Positions 33,125 to 44,376 of a stretch of 64,000 nt of DNA are shown piece by piece (the first letter of the stretch is position 1; every line of letters begins with the position of its first letter). Under the pieces are notes generated by a model. The model did not search any database, had not been told where the DNA came from, and saw nothing but the letters and a program-made list of their open reading frames with translations. The DNA comes from Amaurobius ferox (taxonomy: Eukaryota; Arthropoda; Arachnida; Araneae; Amaurobiidae): NCBI GenBank assembly GCA_951213105.1, contig OX578140.1, forward strand, positions 29,698,780 to 29,762,779. Reading direction: 5' to 3'. A program made the position numbers and the translations under genes.

Positions 33125-34740
33125 TATATGCACTCAAAGACAAAAAAATTGCCGCACAGCGCAAAATGATCTGTTAGTAATGAAAATGTACATGCAAACA
33201 CCTGTCGACCGAATATGCAAATGATCAAAAATTCGCAACCAGTGAATGAATAGTCGGAACTACAGCTCATTCAAACTGAACACCATGGTGGTGTATATAA
33301 GGAACGAACATCACTTTCAGGAACAAAGCGTGCAGTGGATTTCGATTGCGTTTACGTTCCTTGATTGTAACAATGCCTCGTGGGCCAATTCGCGGCCATA
33401 ATGAGCACATGAAGGAGTTTGAAAGAGGGCGTTCGGTCGGACTGCATGCGGCTGGGTAGGCACACAGACGAATCGCTCGGCATTTGTATAGAAGGCATGC
33501 AGCAATTATACGATGTTGGCAAGAATGGGTCCGGAATGGCAGATTTCAGCTGGCAGCGGACGGCATAGAGCGACAACATAACTGGAAGGTAAATCGATTG
33601 TCAGACCAGCTGCGACAGTACGAGATTCGTCGTTATCAATCATCCAACGTATGGCAAACACGGAAGTGACCACCCGAGCAATTAATAGAAGACTACGGGA
33701 GCAGAATCTATAATATATTGCGGGGTCTGGAATGGCAGATTTCAGCGGGCAGCGAACGGACTAGAGCGACGACAGAACGGGAAGATAGAGCGATTGTCAG
33801 AGCAGCTGTGATAGCACGAAATTCGTTGTTATCAACCATCCAACGTGTGACACCCGCGGAAGTGACCACCCGGACCATTAACAGAAGACTACGGGAGCGG
33901 AATCAACACTCACGGCACGCATTATGCCGCCTACCACTGACCAGTACCGTCGACAGCGATTGCGATGGCGCCGGGTTCGATCAACGTGGAATTGTTCGGA
34001 TGGGGAACGAATTGTCTTGAATAATGAATCCTGTTTCGAACTGAGTCCCGACGATCAGCGTAGACGTGTCTGGAGACAGCCTGGACATCGTCAGGATTCT
34101 GCTCTTACTGTCACACTCCACACGGTCCGACAATAGTGAGTTATGGTCTGGGGTGCCATTTTGTTTGATAACCGCCCTTTGACAGTCCTTTGTGGCACCA
34201 TCACAGCACAGCACAGCGGTACGTTGTAGACATTCTATGACCCGTTGTATTGCCATTCCTTTCGTGACATCCCGGGATAACTTTTCAGCAAGATAATGCC
34301 AGGCCACACACGGCACGCCTCTCTATTGATTGTCTACGTGTTTACGACACACTTCCTTGGCTATCCAGATTTCCAGATCTCTCGCCTATTGAGCACATTT
34401 GGGCTGAGATGGGGCTCGGTCTGCGACCATCTCAGAATGTAGACGAATTATCTCTTCATTTGGAGTCCATTTGGAACGACATCCCTCAGAACACCATCCG
34501 GCAACTTTATACACCAATGCCACGTCAGGCAACAGTTTGTATCAAAACCAGAGGTGGACCAACGCCATATTGATGTGTTCACTTTGTGTAGTGTAGATCT
34601 TTCAGTGCAACAAATCATCAAATTATTCTGAAATTCTAATCATTACTTTTTCTGTACATTCACATTATACGTACCAAATTTTGTATCATTGAGATAATTC
34701 TTTATTGGTGTGTCGATTTTTTGTCTTAGAGTATATATAT
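33124..34740 (+). mobile_element. Tc1-like element with short TIRs, abutting the previous element
   Basis: The left end CACTCAAAGACAAAAAAATT (33131) and the right end TTTTTTGTCTTAGAGTATA (34717-34735, inverted) form short imperfect TIRs, next to TA-rich sequence on both sides. The element is about 1.6 kb, the usual Tc1 size, and carries a degenerate transposase at 33373-34573. Its left end lies within about 8 bp of the right end of the DUF4817-type element, sharing the TATATATG junction. Confidence 0.85.
33373..34573 (+). pseudogene. Tc1-like DDE transposase, broken, with internal duplication
   Basis: The start MPRGPIRGHNEHMKEFERGR is followed by a stop, then RRIARHLYRRHAAIIRCWQE (first HTH). 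A ~175-bp stretch (33533-33709) is duplicated at 33729-33904; the second copy retains the better frame (TTEREDRAIVRAAVIARNSL, TRTINRRLRERNQHSRH). The catalytic domain reads GERIVLNNESCFELS, where the first catalytic residue, normally D in SDESRF, is N. FQQDNARPHT (second Asp) and LSPIEHIWAEMG (third acidic residue) are kept, and it ends RGGPTPY plus stop. Frameshifts and stops lie between blocks. The TIR-bounded location supports the call. No activity is expected. Confidence 0.88.
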
Positions 34741-34779
34741 ATATATTATTTGTTATACCCTAGTAGCATTTAATATTGA

Positions 34780-34985
34780 TCCTACACTGAACCTGTATTG
34801 TATATCATGGCATTACATTGGAAATATTTCTAATGAATCCCAATATCGGGCAAATATTGTAGTTACTTTGACCTTTAATATTGGCTAAAAACTTTCATTA
34901 CCAGATTGCGCCAATATTGGTGTTACATTGGAAATATTTCCAATTAAACGCCAATATTGACGTTACTGGTAATATTGAGTGTCGT
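34780..34985. repeat. ATATTGG-rich repeat, copy 2
   Basis: It contains repeated CCAATATT / AATATTGG and a duplicated ACATTGGAAATATTTC motif (near 34813 and 34926). It is similar in kind to 22.48-22.93 kb. Confidence 0.6.
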
Positions 34986-35869
34986 ACGGCGTGCACGACA
35001 TTTTGTAATTTCAATTACGGATGCCAACCAAGCTAATGAGCTATTTAAATGCTGCAGAGGGAACCAATGGCAATGCAAACATAAATAAACAGCGTGCATC
35101 CCCTCCATCACAACAACGAATCAAAATACGTGGTATGACACTACAAGGTGAAAAGAAAAAGTGTTTTCGAGAATGTTCTACAAGTTTCGAAGAGATTCAA
35201 TTTCGACAGCATCCTAGACGCACTTAATGTTTTTTAGGAGTATTCAAAAATATCTCCTGCGATCGCGCAAAGAAACGCGGATCGGCAAAAATGTGATGTG
35301 TGAACTAAATATGAGCACAGTGAAATAGTGGCGTATTAAAATATTATACGCAGGCTTCCAGCATAGTGGTGGCTCCATCAACTCTCGAGGTACAAACAAA
35401 CATAAGGTATGGATATGTTGCATCTGTTATAATGATTAAGGAAGGCACACAATTCATAGTACCTATCGTGTAATTAACAATAAGGTCGTACGAACCTATC
35501 GCAATAACGAGCTCGTGTATTGAAACTAAATGAACTACTCAGATTTTCGGTAGATAATAGTAATTAATGTGTTCTTATATGTGTCTTTTAAATTATGTGT
35601 TGTAAATGTATGTGTTGATTAAATGTTGTTAAAGATATATGTGTCCAAAAGGATTTAGGAATAATTTTAATAATGAAGATCTCTCTACATGTATATATAT
35701 GAAAGTAGATATTAAACTAATTGATTAAATTTAGATAAGTGTATTTATTGATATTTTGTGTGCTTGTCTCTCCAGCTTGAGAACCTGGAACTTACATGCT
35801 CCACCCTTAGTGTCGGCATCATAGGTAAGTTCTATAGTAATAATTTTGATAAGGACAATTTTACCTTAT
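34986..35869. other. Unassigned stretch between two ATATTGG-rich blocks
   Basis: A 68-codon frame at 35021-35227 (MPTKLMSYLNAAEG...) has a more coding-like composition but no recognised domain. Nothing else supports a gene. Confidence 0.3.
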
Positions 35870-36004
35870 TACATTGAGCCAATTCCGTCAAAATGTCCAC
35901 GTTTTCATATTGGTCCAATATTTTCAATATTGTGTCAATATTGGAAATATTGATTTATAGGAACCTAGCATATATATATATATATATATATGCTAGGTTC
36001 CTAG
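35870..36004. repeat. ATATTGG repeat, copy 3, ending in a long AT-centred palindrome
   Basis: CCAATATT / AATATTG motifs (35925-35950) lead into a palindrome: AGGAACCTAGCATATATA (from 35959) mirrored by TATATATGCTAGGTTCCT (to 36002). The arms are perfect over about 22 bp, with a TA core. Confidence 0.85.
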
Positions 36005-36039
36005 AAAAATCCTTCAGTATCCAAATAAATTCGGAATAA

Positions 36040-36380
36040 AAATTCTCCGAGTGTACACGTTAAGTCTGTCTATAGTAAAGTGACCATGGTCTATCGAATA
36101 AAATACGATTGGAGTGCCCTTAGTGGAGAATTGAAGAAGTTCGAAGCACGAACTCGACAACAAATCGAGATAAAAGAAACATGGCAATTGTAAAGTTGAA
36201 GAGCATTGGGAATCAATTTAAGTTGAAGAGCATTCGTTGGAATCGATCTAAGTCGGATGGAGTTAATTTAATAGAATATGATTATAGGAGATTTGTTGAT
36301 ATATCCAGGAATGATATACTGCTTACATGCACAGGAAACTAATATAGATATAACAACCGATGAAGTAAGGCGGGTGTTTA
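36040..36380 (+). repeat. Dispersed repeat F, second copy
   Basis: GTCTATAGTAAAGTGACC, GAACTCGACAACAAATCG, TGTAAAGTTGAAGAGCATT and TTACATGCACAGGAAA correspond in order to 37351-37600. Confidence 0.45.
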
Positions 36381-37340
36381 TTATCTTCCATATACAGGTT
36401 CCGAACGAACGTTCTTAATGTTGATTCCTATTGATTACATAATATCTGTAACTTTATAATTGACACTTTCTGCGCTTTGTTGCATTCCTATTACTAAGTT
36501 CTGCAATTCTCTGATAAGCCAGCTGCATCACTTAGATCTGATTTCGATGGTGCATAGTACTATAGTCGCTTTACTAGCGATAGACTTATGTGCACACACA
36601 CTATGTATATATATATATATATATATAATATACGTTTTCCTTTATGTGGCTATATTTTACAGATAACATTTTGTCCCCCTGAACGCTAAGGCTATATTTT
36701 ATTTCTGATAACTTTAAACTTTTAGTGGAAGATATTTATCCACTGTATTGAAAATCCTTATTTTCTGACACGCTTCGTGGATTTTGAACGGAGAATAAAA
36801 GATACGATTCTTCAGTGCATGGTATTGATTAATAAGAATTGTGAGTCAGATAGAGTAAAAAATGAACTTGTGTTCTTTATAAATATATTTTCCCCAAATA
36901 CACTTTATTTTTCACATATACACTTTATTTTTATCAATTGTATATTGTTCTGTAAGAAAAAATTTGATTTCAGATTTTTGGGCCATTTAACTAATTATTT
37001 CTTAGAACAAACTCTTAGAACTCAGTGTAACATTTAGCATCTGTTGATTCAGAGTTTGTGATTAGTATTGCTCTCTTTAATATCAGCCGATTACTGTACT
37101 GGCAGAAAAATGTGCTGTATGCTTTAATTTTTACGAACACAAGCTAGTTTTGTGATATAAATTTGGTCATTAAGACAGGTCTTGTAGCGGCTGAGCACAA
37201 TTTTTTAGAAACTTTAAGTCAGCTGTGTGGCATGACTGAAATCGCCGGTTACCATAACAGTTCGCAAATATGAAGCATATGCAGAGATTCCAAGGAGAAG
37301 AAACCCATTAACTTTATAAGGTAAGGCGCATATGTACACA
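36381..37340. other. AT-rich stretch with a short (TA)n run
   Basis: (TA)n lies at about 36603-36628. No gene recognised. Short open frames around it are low-complexity. Confidence 0.4.
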
Positions 37341-37349
37341 TATTAGGCC

Positions 37350-37640
37350 TATCTATGGCAAAGTGACGCATCAAATTAAAGCGATTGCAGACTTACGGTA
37401 GAAAATTTAAATAATTACGATAACAAACTCGGCAACAAAGCCAGCTAGACGAAAAATTCAATTACAAAGTTGTTGAGCACTTTCTAATGAGGTATACAAT
37501 AAAACTTTTCAGACTATATTCCTTTTTACATAACATGGGTACTAGCAAATTACTGCAATATTCAGAAATGCTCAAATGAACGGCACTTACATGCACAAGA
37601 ATTTATTGTTGAGCCTGTTCAATAAGACTTACGTCATCTT
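37350..37640 (+). repeat. Dispersed repeat F, uninterrupted copy
   Basis: AAACTCGGCAACAAAGCC, AATTACAAAGTTGTTGAGCA, TACTGCAATATTCAGAAATG, ACATGCACAAGAATTTATTG and GAGCCTGTTCAATAAG run without a gap. This shows the empty-site order for the copy at 10.3-10.9 kb. Confidence 0.6.
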
Positions 37641-37784
37641 GATATTACACATTTTTTTAAAAGGATAGTATAGCGTAATTTGATGATCCTTATATACACA
37701 ACCGTGTTTACCAAAGTAGTAAGCGATGAAATGCAAATAAACGATGTCAGTAAACGATGAACCCTATTTGGCCGTTCTCGGTCT

Positions 37785-38045
37785 TCGATCCAGATCGTCC
37801 AATCTATCCGAAGGTATAAGGCTTGGACGGCCGGGAAATGCCATCTAATTTAACCGGAACTCAGTGTGGTCGGCATTCACAGGGATCGGAGCCTCCTTTC
37901 CTTATCAGCAACTTCTCGGAAGGACATTCGGATCCACATATTTAACGTGCCCATACTCCGCGTGAACACACGGGAAGTTTGAGCAGAGCCAGGAATTGAA
38001 CACGGGTCTTTCCGAATGCAATCCTGGCCCGCCAATCACAGTATT
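37785..38045 (-). mobile_element. tRNA-headed SINE sharing the 5S-SINE body
   Basis: Read on the minus strand: GGCGGGCCAGGATTGCATTC and GTGTTCAATTCCTGG (B-box-like) form the head. The body then has GGAGTATGGGCACGTTAAAT, CTTCCGAGAAGTTGCTGATA and CCCGGCCGTCCAAGCC. These match the 5S-SINE body at 10.6-10.8 kb. No clear target-site duplication was found. Confidence 0.7.
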
Positions 38046-38339
38046 TTTTAGGTCTTTCTGTTCCTTTTCTGTGAAAACCACTTTAACGACTCTCTACCGT
38101 TTAAAATGGATTTTAAACTACTACTATTATGTATGCATACGCAGGACAGTCTACCCGTATTCGGTATTTAAACCACGCTCCTATGAGTCTGAAACAAAGA
38201 GAGTGAACAGTTTGGTCACAGGTAGGCATTGCAGCTAGCGAAAAGTTCTTTCTAGATAGAATGCCTGTTTGAATTTCTATGAAATCGAATGTGCCTCGAA
38301 ACGTTTTGTGTTTCTTTAAGAGAAAACTGATTATACCTT

Positions 38340-38695
38340 ACCAGCAACACCATCATTAAAGACAGTATTCTACGGTCTATCAATATCCTACTATAAAACA
38401 TTCTACAATCTATTATCTATCACGTGAAATAATTTTACAGTCTATCACATAAAATATTCAACAATATATATATATATTTAGTATATATATTACTCATGTA
38501 AAATATGCTCACTTTTCCTTACCAGTAAAAATATTATTAAAGATAGTATTTTACAGTTTATCAATATTCTACCATACAATATTTCATAGTCTATTGTCTA
38601 TCATATGAAATAGTTTTACAGTCTATCACATAAAATATTTTAAAATATATATTTTTAGAATATATCACTCATGTAATATATGCAACTTAAGTAAT
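38340..38695. repeat. ~180-bp tandem duplication
   Basis: Units starting ACCAGCAACACCATCATTAA (38340) and ACCAGTAAAAATATTATTAA (38521) share CAGTCTATCACATAAAATAT and TATCACTCATGTAA.ATATG-type ends. They are about 80% alike by eye. Confidence 0.85.
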
Positions 38696-38747
38696 CAAGC
38701 ATATTGAACTAGCCTTTTCAAATAGATGTAATAGACTGCAGTTTTTA

Positions 38748-39982
38748 TTAACACTTTACAAGAGAGTTGAAAAGTGTTTATGACTTTGTTAACACTTTAC
38801 AACATGGTTGAAAAGTGTTTATGACTTTGTTCATTCAGTCTGTCTGTCTGTCTGTCTGTCCGTTAGTACGATTACTGCAGTAAAAATGACTTTATCAAAA
38901 TGAAATTTTAGTAAGTTGTTCAGACGGTCTGTGGGACCTATGGGAATATAAATGAATGATATCACCCAATTAGTTTTGGATTGAACCCCGGTTGAGAAAA
39001 TGAAATACATTAAACCTTATGGGACCTAATTTTTCAAACATTTTTTAAGCGAATTTAAAATTCACAAATTGCTTCGAAAGTTTAAGGAAATATTCAAATT
39101 TTCCCATAAAATATATATAAAAAAGTTCAGCAAAATATATTCAGTTGTTTTTTAAATAGAAATTAAAATAATAATTACATCCTTTATATGAAGAGATCAC
39201 ATGATCATTATATGAAGAAATCACATGACCCACTTTAAAAAAAGATATGGCATCCATCTTGTGTCAAAATCGTGATTTTTAAAGTTCTTTTTAATTCATA
39301 TTTAGTGTTATATCCGTCCTAAAACCGCTTTATTTTTGCTTAAATTCTGCGCATCTACATCCTGAAACAACTCAATTACAATGTATTTGAGTTTAAATGA
39401 TCATCCAACTTTGATTATTTCTACAATGAAGCTTACTTTTCACTTATGGAGTATGTAAGTACCAAAAGATGTAGAATGAAGAATGAGTTGTATAAGAATT
39501 GCTGAATTTCTTTGCAAAATTATTTAGCCCATGGTGTCTGCAATATAGCTGATATGAATGAAACAATCATTGATTTTACAGAGAAGCAACCGATTTTTTG
39601 ATGAAGTTTTGAGCATAGAGTTAAATTACTTGTATCTCCATGATTTTAAGTTTTAAATAAAATTAATTATTATAGTATTGTGATGAATGAAATGAATAGA
39701 AAAATGTTCATGAATGAAATAAATAGAAAAATGTTCATGAATGAAATGCTGCTTTTATTTAAAGAGCTAGCTAGTCGATTTATATGTCGATGACGCCATT
39801 TGAAAAAGTTCATTTGTTTTCGATGAAGTTTTCAAATATAATAAATTAATGTAGTATAGTGATAATTTTAAAAATATTACCGAGGAATGTATCGCATTGT
39901 AGAGATGTTTAAATAAAATTGAATTGAAGTTGGAAAGTGTTTCATAATCATTGCTTTATGCATGATTGATCTTTCTTGTTTA
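38748..39982 (+). mobile_element. Family-A repeat, copy 2, with doubled hairpin start
   Basis: The opening AACACTTTACAA..GTTGAAAAGTGTTTATGAC block occurs twice in a row (38750 and 38790). It is followed by CTGTCTGTCTGTCTGTCTG, then the standard body, and ends at TTGATCTTTCTTGTTTA. An internal 30-bp duplication (GAAAAATGTTCATGAATGAA) lies at 39700-39750. Confidence 0.85.
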
Positions 39983-40470
39983 TTTAATATTCCGCAGCAG
40001 AGTTAGGCGATTGATAAATCCTGTAAGTTTTTTCGTTATGAATTAACTCTGTGTTTACTGTAAGTTAATAGTACATATTTCTTTGAAGAAGTCAAATTCT
40101 GATGTAATATTCGTAAAAGCAAGTACTATTATCATAAATGTGTATTTACGAAAATGCAAATATCTAAAAAAACTGTAACGTTTAGAATTTTTCATCGACA
40201 TTCAAGAATTGTCGTCATTTAGGAACTTTACTTTTTAATATCTGAAACATAATTCTATTATACTAAACCTGAAATTTATACCTTGTAAGTGATACTTCTT
40301 TTAAATTTGTAATATTCATTTCTAAGACAAATACATTTTTTAAGAGAACATTTCACCCATGTGGAAGGATTCAATTTTATCATGTATCTATAGGTAAAAG
40401 TTTTAAGGGGACGGTGGACGTTGAAATGAGTAAAAATCGATTAAAAAAAGTTTTAATATATAACATTATT
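39983..40470. other. AT-rich stretch with no gene recognised
   Basis: Nothing recognisable by eye. Confidence 0.4.
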
Positions 40471-40484
40471 TTACACACTTAACA

Positions 40485-40932
40485 TTTGCTTACGGGTGGG
40501 ACAGCGTCCATCGCAAACGAAGAACCTCCCCAAAAGACAGGTATTTGACATACCCTATCCCAAACAGTTCGATCCCCCTCTGCAGGTATTGGCGTCCATG
40601 GAAATCGCCCACAGAAACATTGCACCTGCTGCAGGTGCAATGTTTCTGTGGCGTCCATGGAAATCGCCGACAGAAACATTGCACCTGCTGCATCAGGTGC
40701 AATGTTTCTGTCGGCGACGCTGAAATGGAAAATGTTTCCGTCGGCGACGCTGAAATGGAAAATGTTTCTGTCGGCCTGCTGCAGTAGGTGCAATGTTTCT
40801 GTCGGCGATTTCCATGGACGCTAATGCCTGCAAAGGGGGATCAAACTGTTTGGGATAGGGTATGTCAAATACCTGTCTTTTGGGGAGGTTCTTCGTTTGG
40901 GATGGACGCTGTCCCACCCGTAAGCAAAAGGT
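40485..40932. mobile_element. Large fold-back element 3 with nested palindromes
   Basis: The left arm 40485-40611 (TTTGCTTACGGGTGGGACAG, CAAACGAAGAACCTCCCCAA, ATTTGACATACCCTATCCCA) pairs almost perfectly with the right arm 40806-40932. The centre holds smaller palindromes, for example ACAGAAACATTGCACCTGCT mirrored within 20 bp at 40610-40650 and again at 40672-40712. It also has two direct copies of GGCGACGCTGAAATGGAAAA (40733 and 40751). No protein; long open frames over it on both strands follow from the symmetry. Confidence 0.92.
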
Positions 40933-40934
40933 TG

Positions 40935-41590
40935 AATGATTTTTTTCGAAACGGAATTTTCAAAGGTTATACATTTTTAAAATGCTTCATGCGTCTTAAT
41001 TTTTGTCTGAGATGCATAAAATTTGGCAAGAAGACACCTCTCATACTTTTTAATGAAACTGGGTATGCAATTTACAATTGGACTTTAGTAAGGTAATTAA
41101 AAGTGAATAAGAACCTAATTAAATGATGAAAATTATGTTTTAATGCAGAAAAATATTTTTGAAAAATTAACTTTCTGAGGGATTTAAAAATAAATACCCA
41201 AATTTGTTCATAATGTGTTTTTGAGTGATCATAATGTAAAATTAATCAAAAATGTGAACAAATGGCACGCAAGGAGCATTTTCATATTTTCGTTACAAAA
41301 ATTAAATTAAAGAAAAAAATACAAAATAAAAACAAAATTGAAAAAAAAAAGCAATGGTATTGTATATAGTAATGTTAAGAGGAATATTTATACAAATTTT
41401 CACGTTTCTAAGTCAATAAATAAATAAAAAAAATTCAACGTCCACCGTCCCCTTTAGAGAACGTCTTCTCTGAGAGTATGCAGCGTAAAACTAAAAGTTG
41501 TTAATATATTAAAGGTCCTACTTTTGATTCATTGGAAAATGAAATGTTTACTGCTCTGGGATTACTCGTTGCATGAAGGTTGCAGAGCCC
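40935..41590. other. AT-rich stretch with no gene recognised
   Basis: No supported feature. AACGTCCACCGTCCCC near 41439 mirrors GGGGACGGTGGACGTT at 40408, an inverted pair about 1 kb apart that encloses the fold-back element. Confidence 0.5.
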
Positions 41591-41599
41591 ACGTCGACG

Positions 41600-42080
41600 G
41601 TAAGAGCTTGCAATTCCATCCCTGTAGCTCAACGGTAGAACGTCGGCAGACCAGTTCCAAAATCAGTGTTTCGAGTCTCGTTTGGGGCAGCAAGATTCTA
41701 TACAATAACGCCTGAACAAATCAATCTAGTAGGCTTGTGAAAAGTTGTCCTTGGTCTGAAAGTGACCCTAATGTGATTAGCATAGACTCAGCGTTCTCTG
41801 GGATATTGAGCACCGATTTCAAATCAGAAAGCCAATTACCAGGCATAAAGCCAACCTGGAAAGTAAAAATAGTATCAAGAGGCTTACCTATTAAGGCAAA
41901 CATAGCAGGAGATGGGTAGTTAGATTGACGCCAATCTGACATTAGAGGGTGGAAAATGAAGACTCCAATTCGACAATATTAGCTCAGAATTCAGTCCCAA
42001 TAGTTCAGTGGTAGAGCTTCGGCAGGCTAGTACGAAAATCCGTAGTTTGATTCTCTTTTGGGGCAGCAAGGTTCTTTACA
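41600..42080 (+). repeat. Tandem tRNA-headed SINE, two heads and one full body
   Basis: Heads at about 41622-41700 (CCCTGTAGCTCAACGGTAGA, GTTTCGAGTCTCGTTTGGGG) and 41994-42075 (CCCAATAGTTCAGTGGTAGA, GTTTGATTCTCTTTTGGGGC) keep tRNA-like A and B boxes. The body between them (GATATTGAGCACCGATTTCA) matches the copy at 8.05-8.3 kb. The unit is about 370 bp. Confidence 0.75.
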
Positions 42081-42194
42081 AGGTGTTAATTTATGTCATC
42101 AAAATTGCAGTTTTTGATATATTTTGAAAAGCTTGTTTCATAATATACTATCATAATAGAAGTCAAACTTGTTTATACATCTATAGGGGTGTAA

Positions 42195-42965
42195 TTTCAT
42201 GATATACAGCAGAGATTACCCGACGTTGGTCGGGATTTGCGATGCAAAACTCTGATAAAAATTACACAGGAACACACAGGGCAGTGAACCTTATACATTG
42301 TTTTTTCACTGTGAAAGAAGTAAATTCATTGCATTATGTAAGAAAAGCAATCATTGCATTATATAAGTCACTAGCAGCGATTACTCGGCGTTGCTCGGGA
42401 TTTACCATACAAAACTATGATAAACATTACACGGGAACATATAGGACCGATTGTGATATATTACCGCTAAATGTATCGCATTTTAGAGATGTTTAAATAA
42501 AATTAAAGTTAGAAAGTGTTTTATAATCAGTGCTTTATGCATGATTGATCTTTCTTGTGATTTCTTAATACTGTTCGTTGTTGAGTAAGCCTGTGAGAAA
42601 TAAACCATGGTGATAGCTTCCATTTAAATTCATATCTCAAACCTGCGATTTTCAAAAGTGTTCGTACGTTCAATAAACTGGTACAAAACTCAGATATTTA
42701 ATTGAATTTCACGTTTTAAACCAACAATGTCTAACCTTTTCCGATGTAAATCATGGAGTTAGAGAGTAGAACTCCTAGGAAAAAGTGTCGTTTTTCACTA
42801 ATATCGCGAGAACCACTGGTCGTAGAAACTCGAACCATGGTCTATGTTTTAAATAGGGCGATTTCAAGACTACCAAGGCAAATTTCATGAAATTTGGTTC
42901 AGCCGTTCTCTAGTTATGATGGATCATACATACACATTTTTCTTCTTTATATGTATAAGATTGAT
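42195..42965 (+). repeat. LINE-tail-like repeat with a family-A end inserted
   Basis: Duplicated blocks (GATTACCCGACGTTGGTCGG at 42213 and GATTACTCGGCGTTGCTCGG at 42378) are followed later by CAAATTTCATGAAATTTGGT, TCAGCCGTTCTCTAGTTATG and TACATACACA. This is the kind of 3' tail seen in several arthropod RTE-like LINEs. A family-A 3' end (TGTATCGCATTTTAGAGATG to TTGATCTTTCTTGTG) lies at 42452-42559. Confidence 0.4.
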
Positions 42966-44370
42966 AGTAATTATTATGGATGAGCGAAACGAAGTCCATT
43001 CATTCTCCATTGCTAAAGAAGCGAAATCAACATTTGACCCTTTACTCGAAAACTACAATAGATGGGAAGATGAAATTTTGCATATATACGTGTAATTGCA
43101 CACATTTGCAGAATCACAATTTTAATCATTAAAACGAACTGCAACAGGGAAAAACGTTCATTTTTAAATTGTGCATGCTGATTACGCTTTCTACTTCTTT
43201 CTACTTTCTTTCTTTATTTAATTTAATGTACAAATTTTAAAAAGTTACATGCTCATTTATATTAGGGTTCCGAAATAATGAAATTAATTTTTATAATTTT
43301 AATTTTATATTTGTTTGTTACATTAAGTTTTAATTTCAAATATTTCACAGCTCGCATACTTTATATACGCGAGTGTATTAAAATCCCTGCTTTTTGCTAG
43401 TTTGTATGTAATTTATTGATATTTTCTTTTTTGACACTCATTACAAATTTGACATGGCATTTGTTAAGAGTATGCGCGTCCTCTTAGACAGCAACTCATT
43501 CATTACTGTTAAAGTGGACAGTATGAAGAACAGTGATGTGTCCGTCAAATTTAGTAGCACCGACCCAGCTCCACTTACTAAATTCAACATTTTGTTATGA
43601 TTTTTATTTTCATCAGAAATAAAACTGCGCACTCTTACAATCTGTTTCAAAATTATAGGACCACTCAAAATTTCACCCTTTCTCAACAAAAGCAATATTG
43701 AATGTGAATTTTAAAGAAGATTTATGGAACGAAACAATTTTGCAGTGTTGATTTAGCTTAGAAAAAAAACAAGATAATGCACTGGCTGTAAGACAATGAA
43801 TCACGAAAAAAAAAATAATAATAATATTTTGCAACTTCCATTAAATGCCTTCATGTTTCTTTTTTTGTGCAAGTTAAATGTTATTAATGAGTTTGCAGAG
43901 CAAATTTGAAATTTCAATATCTGTTTCTCATATTTATAAAAGCGAATATGTGAATAACTGTGAACTCAAATGACTTTTAAAGTGATGAGCAGATTTTGAT
44001 GATTACTATATCCTTTCCAATTTCATCCTGTTTCAACAATCGGCTAAATAGCAATCCATTCTCGCAATCTTATATACCAAGATTGTAATTAATATATAAC
44101 CCAATAAATAAATTTAATTTATACAATTTGTTTTATATCAATTTATTTATTATTTGAATAGCTTAAATTAAATAAAATTATTCTGTCGTATACTTCCGTT
44201 GCTAAGCAACATGACATAATTTTTTTCAAATAAATTTTCATGAAAAAAAAGTGCGTCTGCACAATTCTATTTTTGTGCAAGATAAAATTTTGCATTATTT
44301 ATTTATTTTGCAATATGTTGACAGCCCCTACTTCTTGAAACTCGAAATCTGGACTGGGTTAACCGCAGTA
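42966..44370. other. AT-rich stretch with no gene recognised
   Basis: An 84-codon minus-strand frame (43441-43695) has no recognised domain and is treated as chance. Confidence 0.4.
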
Positions 44371-44376
44371 AAGTAG

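Noticed and set aside
35021..35227. A 68-codon protein starting MPTKLMSYLN
   Set aside because: Composition is plausible, but there is no family match by eye and no splice or homologous partner in the window.
40479..40917. Several overlapping 70-104-codon frames on both strands
   Set aside because: They arise from the symmetry and richer base composition of the fold-back element; the frames mirror each other.
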